From contig NZ_JAGEMK010000001.1 of NCBI RefSeq assembly GCF_017565425.1, positions 620,001 to 684,000 of the forward strand: a stretch of 64,000 nt of DNA. Reading direction: 5' to 3'. The position numbers and the translations under genes are program-made. Positions 34,148 through 43,599 of this stretch are shown here, piece by piece (positions within the stretch are counted from its first letter, which is position 1; each line of letters opens with the position of its first letter). The notes beneath the pieces were generated by a model. The model searched no databases. It saw only the letters and a list, made by a program, of their open reading frames with translations, and was not told the origin of the DNA. Source of the stretch: Actinotalea soli. Its GTDB lineage: Bacteria; Actinomycetota; Actinomycetes; Actinomycetales; Cellulomonadaceae.

Positions 34148-35197
34148 TCAGGGCACGCGGGCCGTCCACTCCGGGGTGCCGAACTTGGTCTCGACGAGCT
34201 CCTCGGCGCGGGCGCGCTCGGCGGCCGTGACCCCGCCCTCGACCGTGGCGTAGCGCGAGCGGAAGTGGTCCTTGAAGGCCTCGATGACCTCGCCGCGGGC
34301 CATCCCGGACTGCGAGCGCAGCGGGTCCACGCGCTTGTTGGCGCTCTTGGTGCCCTTGTCCGAGAGCTTCTCCCGGCCGATGCGCAGCACCTCGAGCATC
34401 TTGTTCGCGTCGATGTCGTAGGCCATGGTCACGTGGTGCAGGACGGCCCCGCTGGCCAGGCGCTTCTGGGCGGCACCGGCGATCTTGCCCGCGGGCGAGG
34501 CGATGTCGTTGAGGGGCACGTAGGTCGCGGTGATGCCGAGCTCGGCCAGGGCCCCCAGCACCCAGTCGTCGAGGAAGGCGTAGGACCGCTCGAAGCTCAG
34601 CCCCTCGACCAGGGAGGCGGGCACGGTCAGCGAGTAGGTGATGGTGTTGCCGGGCTCGATGAACATCGCCCCGCCGCCCGAGACCCGGCGGACCACCTGG
34701 ATGCCGTGCCTATCGGCGCCCGCGGGGTCCACCTCGTTGCTCAGGGACTGGAAGGACCCGATGACGACGGCCGGGGCTCCCCACTCCCAGATCCGCAGGG
34801 TCGGTCGGCGGGTGCCGGCCCCCACGGCGTCAGCCAGGGCCTCGTCGAGGGCCATGTGCATCAGCGGGCTCTCGGGCCCCTCGTGCACGATCTCGAACTC
34901 GTGGTCCTCCCACCGGGTCGCGTGCCCCAGGGCCCGACGGACGGCGATGGCGACGGCCTCGGGGTTGAAGCCCACCATGGTCACGTGGTCGCCGAGGACG
35001 CTCTCGACCATGGTGGTCAGCTGCGCGACGGTCGCCGTCTGGGGCATGCCCAGCAGGGCGGCGTCGATGCTCTCCAGGGCGTCGTCGGGCTCGAGGAAGA
35101 AGTCCCCGCTGACCGCGACCCGGCTGAGCCGCCCATCGGTCACCTCGACCTCGACGGCCACCAGCTTGCCCCCGGGGACCTTGTACTCGCCGCGCAT
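34148..35197 (-). CDS. lplA: lipoate--protein ligase, accessory domain at the N-terminus
   Basis: The 349-residue protein begins with the small lipoate-ligase accessory (C-terminal-type) domain (about 1-90, MRGEYKVPGGKLVAVEVEV). The biotin/lipoate transferase domain follows, with RRVSGGGAMFIEPGNTITYSL and the catalytic lysine in AGKIAGAAQKR. It would attach lipoate to E2 or H proteins. The domain order is reversed relative to E. coli LplA. The ATG at 35197 has GAAGGG six bases upstream. Confidence 0.85.
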   Translation of the reverse strand: MRGEYKVPGGKLVAVEVEVTDGRLSRVAVSGDFFLEPDDALESIDAALLGMPQTATVAQLTTMVESVLGDHVTMVGFNPEAVAIAVRRALGHATRWEDHEFEIVHEGPESPLMHMALDEALADAVGAGTRRPTLRIWEWGAPAVVIGSFQSLSNEVDPAGADRHGIQVVRRVSGGGAMFIEPGNTITYSLTVPASLVEGLSFERSYAFLDDWVLGALAELGITATYVPLNDIASPAGKIAGAAQKRLASGAVLHHVTMAYDIDANKMLEVLRIGREKLSDKGTKSANKRVDPLRSQSGMARGEVIEAFKDHFRSRYATVEGGVTAAERARAEELVETKFGTPEWTARVP

Positions 35198-35283
35198 GTG
35201 CTGCCCTTCGTCGTGCTGCCGTCGTCGTCGTTCCTGTCGCGCCATCCTGCACCCCCGCCTAGCGTGCCCGCACACGACCCACT

Positions 35284-35308
35284 AGTGTTAGTTGAAGTTT
35301 GTATCACT
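35284..35308. promoter_or_regulatory. A+T-rich imperfect dyad upstream of the GST gene
   Basis: AGTGTTA and TATCACT, separated by 11 bases, pair at six of seven positions. They flank TTGAAG in an unusually A+T-rich patch 65-90 bases before the GST start. The site could be an operator for a MarR-type or other redox regulator. No regulator gene is adjacent. Confidence 0.35.
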
Positions 35309-35373
35309 CAGGTGACGGGAGCACCACCACCTCGTCACCCCGCCGCACCATCCGCACCACCGAGAGGACCGTC

Positions 35374-36444
35374 GTGGCACCCGAGGAGAAGTCCGAGAAC
35401 TCCGAGCACGCCGAGCACCCAGAGCACTCCGAGGGCGGCCGCTACACGGCCAAGGGCAAGGAGTTCACCCGGGACACCCGGTACATCCAGACCCGCATCA
35501 CCACCGACGGGCGCGACGGCTTCCCGGTCGAGGCTGGTCGCTACCGCCTCGTCGCGGCGCGGGCCTGCCCGTGGGCCAACCGGGCGATCATCGTGCGGCG
35601 GCTGCTGGGCCTCGAGGACGCGATCTCGCTCGGCACCCCCGGACCGACCCATGACGCACGGTCGTGGACCTTCGACCTCGACCCGGGCGGCAAGGACCCG
35701 GTGCTCGGCATCGAGCGTCTGCAGGAGGCGTACTTCGCCCGCGACCCCGAGTACCCGCGCGGTATCACGGTGCCGGCGATCGTCGACACGACCACCGGAG
35801 CAGTCGTGACGAACGACTTCGCCCAGATGACCCTCGACCTCTCGAGCGAGTGGGTCGACCACCACCGCGACGGCGCCCCCGACCTGTACCCCGAAGGGCT
35901 GCGCGAGGAGATCGACGCGGTCAACGACCGCGTGTTCCGCGAGGTCAACAACGGGGTGTACCGCTGCGGGTTCGCCGGGTCCCAGGAGGCCTACGACACG
36001 GCTTACGCGCGGCTGTGGGAGTCCCTGGACTGGCTCGAGGACCGGCTCGCGGGGCAGCGCTACCTGGTGGGCGACACGATCACCGAGGCCGACGTGAGGC
36101 TCTTCACCACGTTGGTGCGCTTCGACGCCGTCTACCACGGGCACTTCAAGTGCAACCGGAACAAGCTCAGCGAGATGCCCGCCCTGTGGGGCTACGCCCG
36201 CGACCTGTTCCAGACCCCCGGGTTCGGCGACACGATCGACTTCGCCCAGATCAAGGAGCACTACTACGTGGTGCACACCGACATCAACCCGACGCAGATC
36301 GTCCCCCAGGGTCCGGACCTGTCCGGGTGGCTGACCGCCCACGGGCGCGACCAGCTCGGCGGTCGGCCCTTCGGCGGCGGAAGTGCCCCCGGGCCGGTCC
36401 GTGAGGGCGAGCGCGTCGAGGCAGGGCACTCCCCGCTGGCCTGA
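35374..36444 (+). CDS. glutathionyl-hydroquinone reductase-like GST
   Basis: The 356-residue protein has the omega-class thioredoxin-fold motif AACPWANRAIIVRRLLGL, with a reactive Cys at about residue 67. It also has the long insertions and the GST C-terminal helical domain (LVGDTITEADVRLFTTLVRFDAVYHGHFKCN) of the YqjG/ECM4 group. Such enzymes reduce S-glutathionyl-hydroquinones. Actinobacteria usually use mycothiol, so the physiological thiol here may be mycothiol. The GTG follows GAGAGGA. The N-terminus is rich in Glu/His. Confidence 0.9.
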   Translation: MAPEEKSENSEHAEHPEHSEGGRYTAKGKEFTRDTRYIQTRITTDGRDGFPVEAGRYRLVAARACPWANRAIIVRRLLGLEDAISLGTPGPTHDARSWTFDLDPGGKDPVLGIERLQEAYFARDPEYPRGITVPAIVDTTTGAVVTNDFAQMTLDLSSEWVDHHRDGAPDLYPEGLREEIDAVNDRVFREVNNGVYRCGFAGSQEAYDTAYARLWESLDWLEDRLAGQRYLVGDTITEADVRLFTTLVRFDAVYHGHFKCNRNKLSEMPALWGYARDLFQTPGFGDTIDFAQIKEHYYVVHTDINPTQIVPQGPDLSGWLTAHGRDQLGGRPFGGGSAPGPVREGERVEAGHSPLA

Positions 36445-36455
36445 GCGCGGCGGGC

Positions 36456-36494
36456 CACCGGGGCTGAGCCGATGCGGTCGGCTCAGCCCCGGTG
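36456..36494. terminator. bidirectional terminator between the GST gene and cimA
   Basis: A perfect 17-base inverted repeat (CACCGGGGCTGAGCCGA / TCGGCTCAGCCCCGGTG) with a five-base loop begins 12 bases after the GST stop. It spans the last bases of cimA on the other strand. It serves both convergent genes. Confidence 0.85.
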
Positions 36495-38084
36495 CTCGAC
36501 GCCGGCGTGCAGCAGGCCGTAGACGATCGAGTCGACCAGAGCCTCCCAGGAGGCCTCGACGAGGTTGGGGCCCACGCCCACCGTGCTCCACGTCGTCTCG
36601 GCCCCGGTGTCCATGGTCTCCACCAGCACCCGGGTCACGGCGTCCGTGCCGTGCTGGGTGTCCATGATCCGCACCTTGAAGTCGATCAGCTCGAAGCGCT
36701 CGACCTCGGGGTACGTGGGCAGCAGGGCCTTGCGCAGGGCATGGTCCAGGGCGTTGACCGGACCGTTCCCCTCCCCTGTCGCGAGCACCCGGTCTCCCCC
36801 CACGTGCATCTTCACCGTCGCCTCGGCGTTGGCATCCGTAGGATCCCCGGGGACGGTCTCGACGATCACGCGCCAGCTCTCGGTCGTGAAGTACGCCAGC
36901 CGCGCGCCGTCGAGCTCCTCACGCAGCAGCAGCTCGAAGGAGGCGTCGGCGGCGTCGTAGGTGTAGCCCTGGGCCTCGGCGTCCTTGACGCGGTGCGTGA
37001 CGCGGGAGAGCACCTCGCCCTGCCCCGCCAGGTCGAAGCCCAGCTCGCGGCCCTTGAGCTCGATCGAGGCGCGACCGGCCATGTCCGAGATGAGCATGCG
37101 CATGTCGTTGCCCACCGCGAGAGGGTCGGTGTGCTGGTAGAGGTCGGGATCCACCTTGATCGCACTCGCGTGCAGCCCGGCCTTGTGCGCGAAGGCGCTC
37201 GACCCGACGTAGGGCTGGCGGGCGAAGGGCGCGATGTTCGTGATCTCGCTGATCGCGTGGGCGATCCGGGTCATGTCCCGCAGGCCCGTGCCGGCGAGCA
37301 GCTCGCGCCCCTCCTTGAGCTCGAGGTTCGCGACGACCGTGAGCAGGTCGGCGTTCCCGGTGCGCTCGCCGTAGCCGTTGATGGTCCCCTGCACGTGCAC
37401 CGCCCCTGCGCTCACCGCGGCGAGGGTGTTGGCGACCGCGCAGCCCGAGTCGTTGTGCGCGTGCATGCCCAGACGGCCGCCGGTGGCCTCCCCGACGGCC
37501 GTGACGACCTGGTGGACCCAGTCGGGCAGCATGCCGCCGTTGGTGTCGCACAGCGTCACGACCTCGGCCCCGGCCGTGAACGCGGCCTCGGCAGCGCGCA
37601 GGGCGTAGTCGCGGTCGTACCGGTAGCCGTCGAAGAAGTGCTCGGCGTCGAGCACCACGCGGCGCCCCTCCTGCACCAGGAACGCGACGGTGTCGGTGAT
37701 CATCGCGAGGTTCTCCTCGCCCGTGGTGCGCAGCGCCCGCTCGACGTGCCGGATGTCGCTCTTGGCCACGAGGGTCACCACGGGGGCCTCGGAGTCCAGC
37801 AGGGCGCGGACCTGCACGTCCTCGGACGCCTTGACCCCGGGCTTGCGGGTCGCCCCGAAGGCAGCGAGCACCGCGGTGCGCAGGTCGAGCTCCTTGTCCG
37901 CACGCTTGAAGAACTCGGTGTCCTTCGGGATGGCCCCCGGCCACCCACCCTCGATGTAGCCCACGCCGAGCTCGTCGAGCAGGGGGGCGATGGCGAGCTT
38001 GTCCGCGACGGACAGGTTCATGCCCTCCTGCTGCGCGCCGTCGCGCAGGGTGGTGTCGTAGACGTCGAAGGTCGTGCTGGCCAC
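36483..38084 (-). CDS. cimA: citramalate synthase
   Basis: CimA condenses pyruvate and acetyl-CoA to (R)-citramalate, giving 2-oxobutyrate for isoleucine without threonine. The 533-residue length fits the long CimA type. It has VYDTTLRDGAQQEGMN at the N-terminus, GYIEGGWPGA, TLCDTNGGMLP, HAHNDSGCAVANTLAAVSAG, NGYGERTGNADL, and a C-terminal allosteric domain. The GTG start has a weak GAGAG upstream. A leader peptide and terminator hairpin lie 160-245 bases upstream, so control by attenuation is likely. Confidence 0.92.
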   Translation of the reverse strand: MASTTFDVYDTTLRDGAQQEGMNLSVADKLAIAPLLDELGVGYIEGGWPGAIPKDTEFFKRADKELDLRTAVLAAFGATRKPGVKASEDVQVRALLDSEAPVVTLVAKSDIRHVERALRTTGEENLAMITDTVAFLVQEGRRVVLDAEHFFDGYRYDRDYALRAAEAAFTAGAEVVTLCDTNGGMLPDWVHQVVTAVGEATGGRLGMHAHNDSGCAVANTLAAVSAGAVHVQGTINGYGERTGNADLLTVVANLELKEGRELLAGTGLRDMTRIAHAISEITNIAPFARQPYVGSSAFAHKAGLHASAIKVDPDLYQHTDPLAVGNDMRMLISDMAGRASIELKGRELGFDLAGQGEVLSRVTHRVKDAEAQGYTYDAADASFELLLREELDGARLAYFTTESWRVIVETVPGDPTDANAEATVKMHVGGDRVLATGEGNGPVNALDHALRKALLPTYPEVERFELIDFKVRIMDTQHGTDAVTRVLVETMDTGAETTWSTVGVGPNLVEASWEALVDSIVYGLLHAGVEHRG

Positions 38085-38247
38085 GGGAGCTCTCTTCGGT
38101 CGATCCGTCGGCGGGCCGACGGCGGTGCGCGGGCTGTGCGGTCGTGCTGTCCTGCAGACCCAGTCTCCCCGACCCGGTGCGAGCGGCGGGGGTGGTGCCG
38201 ATCGGTGGGACGGTGCCCGGGCGGGGGTGGTGCCCAGACCAACAAAA
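38085..38247 (-). other. untranslated region between the cimA attenuator and cimA
   Basis: There are about 160 bases with no recognisable ORF on either strand and several C-rich runs. Together with the leader and attenuator it fills the 381-base gap between cimA and ilvE. Confidence 0.4.
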
Positions 38248-38272
38248 AGACCCCCCGGGGTGCGGGAGGTCT
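38248..38272 (-). terminator. attenuator hairpin of cimA
   Basis: AGACC and GGTCT arms with a mismatch and three more G-C pairs enclose a seven-base loop. On the minus strand the hairpin is followed by TTTTTGTT, a real U-tract, rare in this window. It lies 28 bases after the leader-peptide stop and before cimA. Confidence 0.8.
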
Positions 38273-38299
38273 GCGCGTCAGGCGGGTGGGCCGGACGCG

Positions 38300-38329
38300 C
38301 TACACGATGATGAGAGTGATCTGGGTCAC
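38300..38329 (-). CDS. cimA leader peptide (MTQITLIIV)
   Basis: A nine-codon ORF, GTG start to TAG, encodes MTQITLIIV, in which five of nine residues are Ile, Leu or Val. Slow decoding when charged Ile or Leu tRNA is scarce would stall the ribosome and prevent the terminator 28 bases on. The GTG has CATCAT six bases upstream (38341-38336), so it may be leaderless. No matching record is known to me. Confidence 0.7.
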   Translation of the reverse strand: MTQITLIIV

Positions 38330-38335
38330 CCGTGC

Positions 38336-38341
38336 ATGATG
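38336..38341 (-). promoter_or_regulatory. candidate -10 of the cimA leader transcript
   Basis: CATCAT (weaker than TAnnnT) is six bases before the leader-peptide GTG. It gives cimA its own promoter after the ilvE terminator. Confidence 0.35.
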
Positions 38342-38397
38342 CCACAGGGTCGGGCTGAGGTGAAGCGCTCCCCACGACCACGACCGAGGCCAGGGCT

Positions 38398-38425
38398 GTG
38401 GCCCGCCCGAGGTCGGGCGGGCCAC
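38398..38425 (-). terminator. terminator after ilvE
   Basis: GTGGCCCGCCCG and CGGGCGGGCCAC form a perfect 12-base stem with a four-base loop, 40 bases after the ilvE stop. There is no U-tract, as in many high-GC terminators. It separates ilvE from the cimA leader. Confidence 0.7.
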
Positions 38426-38465
38426 GGCCCCGCAGTGCTGCTGGGCCCTCGGGCTGCGCCTGCCC

Positions 38466-39572
38466 TCAGGCCAGGCGGTGCAGCCAGCCGTGCGTGTCGG
38501 CCGCCCGGCCGTACTGGATGTCGGTGAGCTGCTGCCGGACGGCGGCGGTCACCGGTCCCGTGGCCCCTGCGCCGACGGTGAGGTCGAAGTCCTCGCTGGC
38601 CAGACGCCCGATCGGGGTCACCACCGCAGCCGTGCCGCAGGCGAAGACCTCGGTGACCGAGCCGTCCTCGAGGCCGCGGCGGAGGTCGGCCAGCGCCACG
38701 CGCTCCTCGCGGACCTCGTGCCCGGCCTCGGTCAGGAGCGTCAGGATCGAGGACCGCGTGACCCCCTCGAGGATCGAGCCGGTGAGCTCGGGGGTCGAGA
38801 CGCTGCCGTCGGCGCGGACCACGAACACGTTCATCCCACCGAGCTCCTCGAGCTCGGTGTTGGTCGCGGCGTCCAGGAAGCAGACCTGCTCGCAGCCGCG
38901 GGCGAGCGCCTCCTGCTGCGGCAGCAGGCTGGCAGCGTAGTTCCCGCCGCACTTGGCCGCCCCCGTCCCTCCGGGCCCCGCGCGGTGGTAGTCGCGGACC
39001 ACCCAGATCGACACGGGCTTGACCCCGCCGGAGAAGTACGGGCCCACGGGTGAGGCGATCACCGCGTACTCGGCCTGACGCGAGGGGCGCACCCCGAGGA
39101 AGGTCTCGGAGGCGTACATGAAGGGCCGCAGGTAGAGCGAGGTCTCCTCGCCCGAGGGCACCCAGGCGAGGTCGGCGTGGACGAGGGCCTCGATCGAGCC
39201 CAGGAAGTCCTCGACGGCGAGCTCGGGGAGGGCGAGCCGGCGGGCCGAGGCCGCGAACCTGCGGGCGTTGGCCTCGGGTCGGAAGGTCCAGACGGAGCCG
39301 TCGGCGTGGCGATAGGCCTTGAGCCCCTCGAAGACCTCCTGGCCGTAGTGCAGCACGGCCGCGGCAGGGTCGAGCAGGAGCGGGCCGTAGGGCTCGACCC
39401 GTCGGTCGGTCCAGCCCGTGTCGGCGCTCCAGGTGACCTTCGCCATGTGGTCGCTGAAGACGGTGCCGAAGGTGGGGGCGCCCAGCAGCTCGGCCCGCTC
39501 GGCCTCAGGTCGAGGAGCAGGGTTCGCGTGCAGGGCGAAGTCTGATGCTGTCGTGGTCGTGGTGGTGCTCAT
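38466..39572 (-). CDS. ilvE: branched-chain amino-acid aminotransferase
   Basis: IlvE makes the last transamination step to Val, Leu and Ile. The 368-residue class IV PLP enzyme has the catalytic lysine in GAAKCGGNYAASL, GPYFSGGVKPVSIWV, ELEELGGMNVFVV, and LTGSILEGVTRSSIL. The ATG at 39572 has AAAGGA about 11 bases upstream. It lies downstream of leuB with its own promoter and a dyad at the predicted start of transcription. Confidence 0.95.
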   Translation of the reverse strand: MSTTTTTTASDFALHANPAPRPEAERAELLGAPTFGTVFSDHMAKVTWSADTGWTDRRVEPYGPLLLDPAAAVLHYGQEVFEGLKAYRHADGSVWTFRPEANARRFAASARRLALPELAVEDFLGSIEALVHADLAWVPSGEETSLYLRPFMYASETFLGVRPSRQAEYAVIASPVGPYFSGGVKPVSIWVVRDYHRAGPGGTGAAKCGGNYAASLLPQQEALARGCEQVCFLDAATNTELEELGGMNVFVVRADGSVSTPELTGSILEGVTRSSILTLLTEAGHEVREERVALADLRRGLEDGSVTEVFACGTAAVVTPIGRLASEDFDLTVGAGATGPVTAAVRQQLTDIQYGRAADTHGWLHRLA

Positions 39573-39599
39573 GATCCGGGTGGTCCTTTCACCAGGCGG

Positions 39600-39622
39600 C
39601 GACCTGAGGTCGTCTGACGGTA
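39600..39622 (-). promoter_or_regulatory. ilvE promoter with a palindrome at the transcription start
   Basis: A -10 TACCGT (39622-39617) is followed five bases on by the near-perfect dyad CGACCT-C-AGGTCG (39612-39600). Transcription would begin at the dyad edge. A repressor bound there would block ilvE. The repressor is unknown. Confidence 0.4.
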
Positions 39623-39655
39623 CCGGTGGTGACGGCCGACGCGGAACGGGTGGGC

Positions 39656-40699
39656 TCAGCCGGCGACGCGCGCGGCGAGCTCGGTCCCGACCTCGGCCGT
39701 CGACCGTACTCGGTCGCCGCGCTCGGCGAGGTCGGCCGCGACGGCGGTCTCGACCCGCGTGGCGGCCTCGGCCAGGCCCAGGTGCTCGAGGAGCATCGAG
39801 ACGCTCAGGACCGTCGCCGTGGGGTCGGCCTTGCCCTGGCCCGCGATGTCCGGGGCCGAACCGTGGACGGGCTCGAACATCGACGGGGCGGTGCGGTCGG
39901 GGTTGATGTTGCCCGAGGCCGCGAGACCGATGCCACCGGTGATGGCCGCGGCCTGGTCGGTGAGGATGTCCCCGAAGAGGTTGTCGGTGACGATCACGTC
40001 GAACCGGGAGGGCTTGGTCGTCATGAAGATGGTCGCCGCGTCGACGTGCAGGTAGTCCGTGGTGACCTCGGGGAACTCGGCGTTGACGGCCTCGACCGTG
40101 CGGCGCCACAGGTGCCCGGCGTGGACCAGGACGTTGTGCTTGTGCACCAGGGTCAGGTGCTTGCGCGGTCGGGCTGCGGCCCGCGCGAAGGCGTCCCGGA
40201 CCACACGCTCGACGCCGAAGGCGGTGTTGACGGAGACCTCGTTGGCCACCTCGTGCGGGGTCCCCACGCGGATCGCACCGCCGTTGCCGACGTACGGACC
40301 CTCGGTGCCCTCCCGGACGACGACGAAGTCCACCTCGCCGGGCTCGGCCAGCGGGGACCGGACGCCCGGGAAGAGCTTGGCCGGCCGGAGGTTGACGTAG
40401 TGGTCGAGCTCGAAGCGCAGGCGCAGCAGCAGGCCACGCTCCAGGACGCCCGAGGGCACCCCCGGGTCGCCGATCGCGCCGAGCAGGATCGCGTCGTGCT
40501 CGCGGACCGTGGCGAGGTCGGCGTCGGTCAGGGTCTCCCCCGTCGCGTGCCAGCGCCGGGCACCGAGGTCGAGCTCGGTGGTGGCGACCGTGACGTCCGT
40601 CCCGGCGAGGGCGACGTCGAGGACCTTGAGGCCCTGCTCGACGACCTCCGTCCCGATCCCGTCCCCGGCGACGACAGCAAGCTTCACGGTGCGCGACAT
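39656..40699 (-). CDS. leuB: 3-isopropylmalate dehydrogenase
   Basis: LeuB oxidises 3-isopropylmalate, and beta-methylmalate in the citramalate route. The 347 residues include [55 protein letters not shown], and the NAD-binding [18 protein letters not shown]. The ATG at 40699 has TAGGAT (40712-40707) seven bases upstream and no ribosome binding site, so it is probably leaderless. Confidence 0.96.
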   Translation of the reverse strand: MSRTVKLAVVAGDGIGTEVVEQGLKVLDVALAGTDVTVATTELDLGARRWHATGETLTDADLATVREHDAILLGAIGDPGVPSGVLERGLLLRLRFELDHYVNLRPAKLFPGVRSPLAEPGEVDFVVVREGTEGPYVGNGGAIRVGTPHEVANEVSVNTAFGVERVVRDAFARAAARPRKHLTLVHKHNVLVHAGHLWRRTVEAVNAEFPEVTTDYLHVDAATIFMTTKPSRFDVIVTDNLFGDILTDQAAAITGGIGLAASGNINPDRTAPSMFEPVHGSAPDIAGQGKADPTATVLSVSMLLEHLGLAEAATRVETAVAADLAERGDRVRSTAEVGTELAARVAG

Positions 40700-40706
40700 G
40701 GCTGAG

Positions 40707-40712
40707 ATCCTA
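40707..40712 (-). promoter_or_regulatory. -10 element of leaderless leuB
   Basis: TAGGAT on the minus strand is seven bases before the leuB ATG, in the 184-base gap to the divergent YihY gene. Confidence 0.45.
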
Positions 40713-40883
40713 GCGCTCGTCCCACGGTTCGGGACGTCGATCTCGCATGTCGAATGGCACGCTCCGCCGTGCCCACCGCCTGCGACGAGCCGTCGCCGCC
40801 CTCCCGGCCAGGCACCAGGTGCCGGGGGCAGGCAGGCGTGATCTGCTGTGCGAACCCTGCTCCCGCGTCGTCCAGGAGGTCGC

Positions 40884-41855
40884 ATGCCCCCCACGGCCGA
40901 GGAGGCGCGCCACCCCGGGGCCCATGCCGCCTCCCCGTGGGCCATCCCACCCCGAGGGTGGTGGCAGATCGCGGTCCGGGCCGGCCGGCGCTCCGCGACC
41001 GACCGCGTCCCGCTCATGGCCGCCGGCGTGGCCTTCTTCAGCTTCCTCGCACTCTTCCCCTCCCTCATCGCGACCATCCTGGTGTACGGCCTGGTGAGCG
41101 ACCCGGAGGACATCACCGGCCACCTGGAGACCCTCGCGGGGGTGCTCCCCCAGGTCGGTGTCGATCTCGTCGAGGACCAGATGGACACCCTCGTCGCCGC
41201 CGACCGGCAGGGCCTGGGGCTCGGTCTGGCGGTCTCGGTCCTCGTCGCCCTGTGGTCGGCCTCCCTCGGCATCGCGCACCTCATCTCGGCCGTCAACGCC
41301 GCGTACGAGCAGGGTGAGCGCGTCGGGTTCGTCAAGCGCCGCGCGATGGCCCTGGTCTTCACCGGCGGCGCGATGGTGCTCTTCGTCGTGGTGATGACCC
41401 TCGTCGCCGTCTTCCCGGCCGTCGTCGCCCTGGGCGGCGTGCCTCGGCCGCTGCTCAACGTCGGGCGGTGGCTCGTCCTGCTCGCGGTGCTGGCGGTCAG
41501 CCTCGGGGCGGTGTACCGCTTCGCTCCTGAGCGCCGGTCTGCCCGCGTGCCGTGGGTGAGCGTCGGGGCGCTGGTCGCGACCGCGATCTGGCTCGCCGCC
41601 TCGGCGGGGTTCTCGCTCTACATCACCTACCTCGGCAGCTATGCCGAGACCTACGGGGCCCTCGCCGGAGTCGTGGTGATCCTGCTGTGGATGTGGCTGT
41701 CGGCCATGGCGGTGCTCTTCGGCGCCGAGGTCAACGCCGAGGCCGAGCACCAGACCGACGTCGACTCGACGGTGGGCGAGCCACGACCGCGGGGCGAGCG
41801 CGGAGCGGTCAAGGCCGACGCAGCCGTGGGCCGCCCACCCGAGTCCGAGGACTGA
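40884..41855 (+). CDS. YihY/BrkB-family membrane protein
   Basis: The 323-residue protein has six predicted transmembrane segments, starting at about residue 45 ([22 protein letters not shown]), which is the YihY signature. It is sometimes labelled ribonuclease BN in error. The function is unknown; a transporter role has been suggested for the family. The C-terminal 50 residues are charged and cytosolic. The ATG at 40884 follows a strong AGGAGG. Confidence 0.88.
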   Translation: MPPTAEEARHPGAHAASPWAIPPRGWWQIAVRAGRRSATDRVPLMAAGVAFFSFLALFPSLIATILVYGLVSDPEDITGHLETLAGVLPQVGVDLVEDQMDTLVAADRQGLGLGLAVSVLVALWSASLGIAHLISAVNAAYEQGERVGFVKRRAMALVFTGGAMVLFVVVMTLVAVFPAVVALGGVPRPLLNVGRWLVLLAVLAVSLGAVYRFAPERRSARVPWVSVGALVATAIWLAASAGFSLYITYLGSYAETYGALAGVVVILLWMWLSAMAVLFGAEVNAEAEHQTDVDSTVGEPRPRGERGAVKADAAVGRPPESED

Positions 41856-41917
41856 GGTGGACGGCCCACGGCCGGTCCGCAGCGTGGGAGGGACGCCCGC
41901 CCCCGCTGCGACGAGGG

Positions 41918-43517
<1,600 letters not shown>

Positions 43518-43599
43518 GCTGCACCTTCTTCCGGGGAGGTGGCCTGCGGCACAGCAGCCGCGTCAGGGACCGACAGGAGGGGACGGGAGAGCTCGCGCA

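Noticed and set aside
38307-38339. Plus-strand ORF MMRVIWVTRA, which looks leader-like
   Set aside because: It points away from every BCAA gene and has no terminator or downstream gene on that strand. The minus-strand peptide MTQITLIIV is the one correctly placed.
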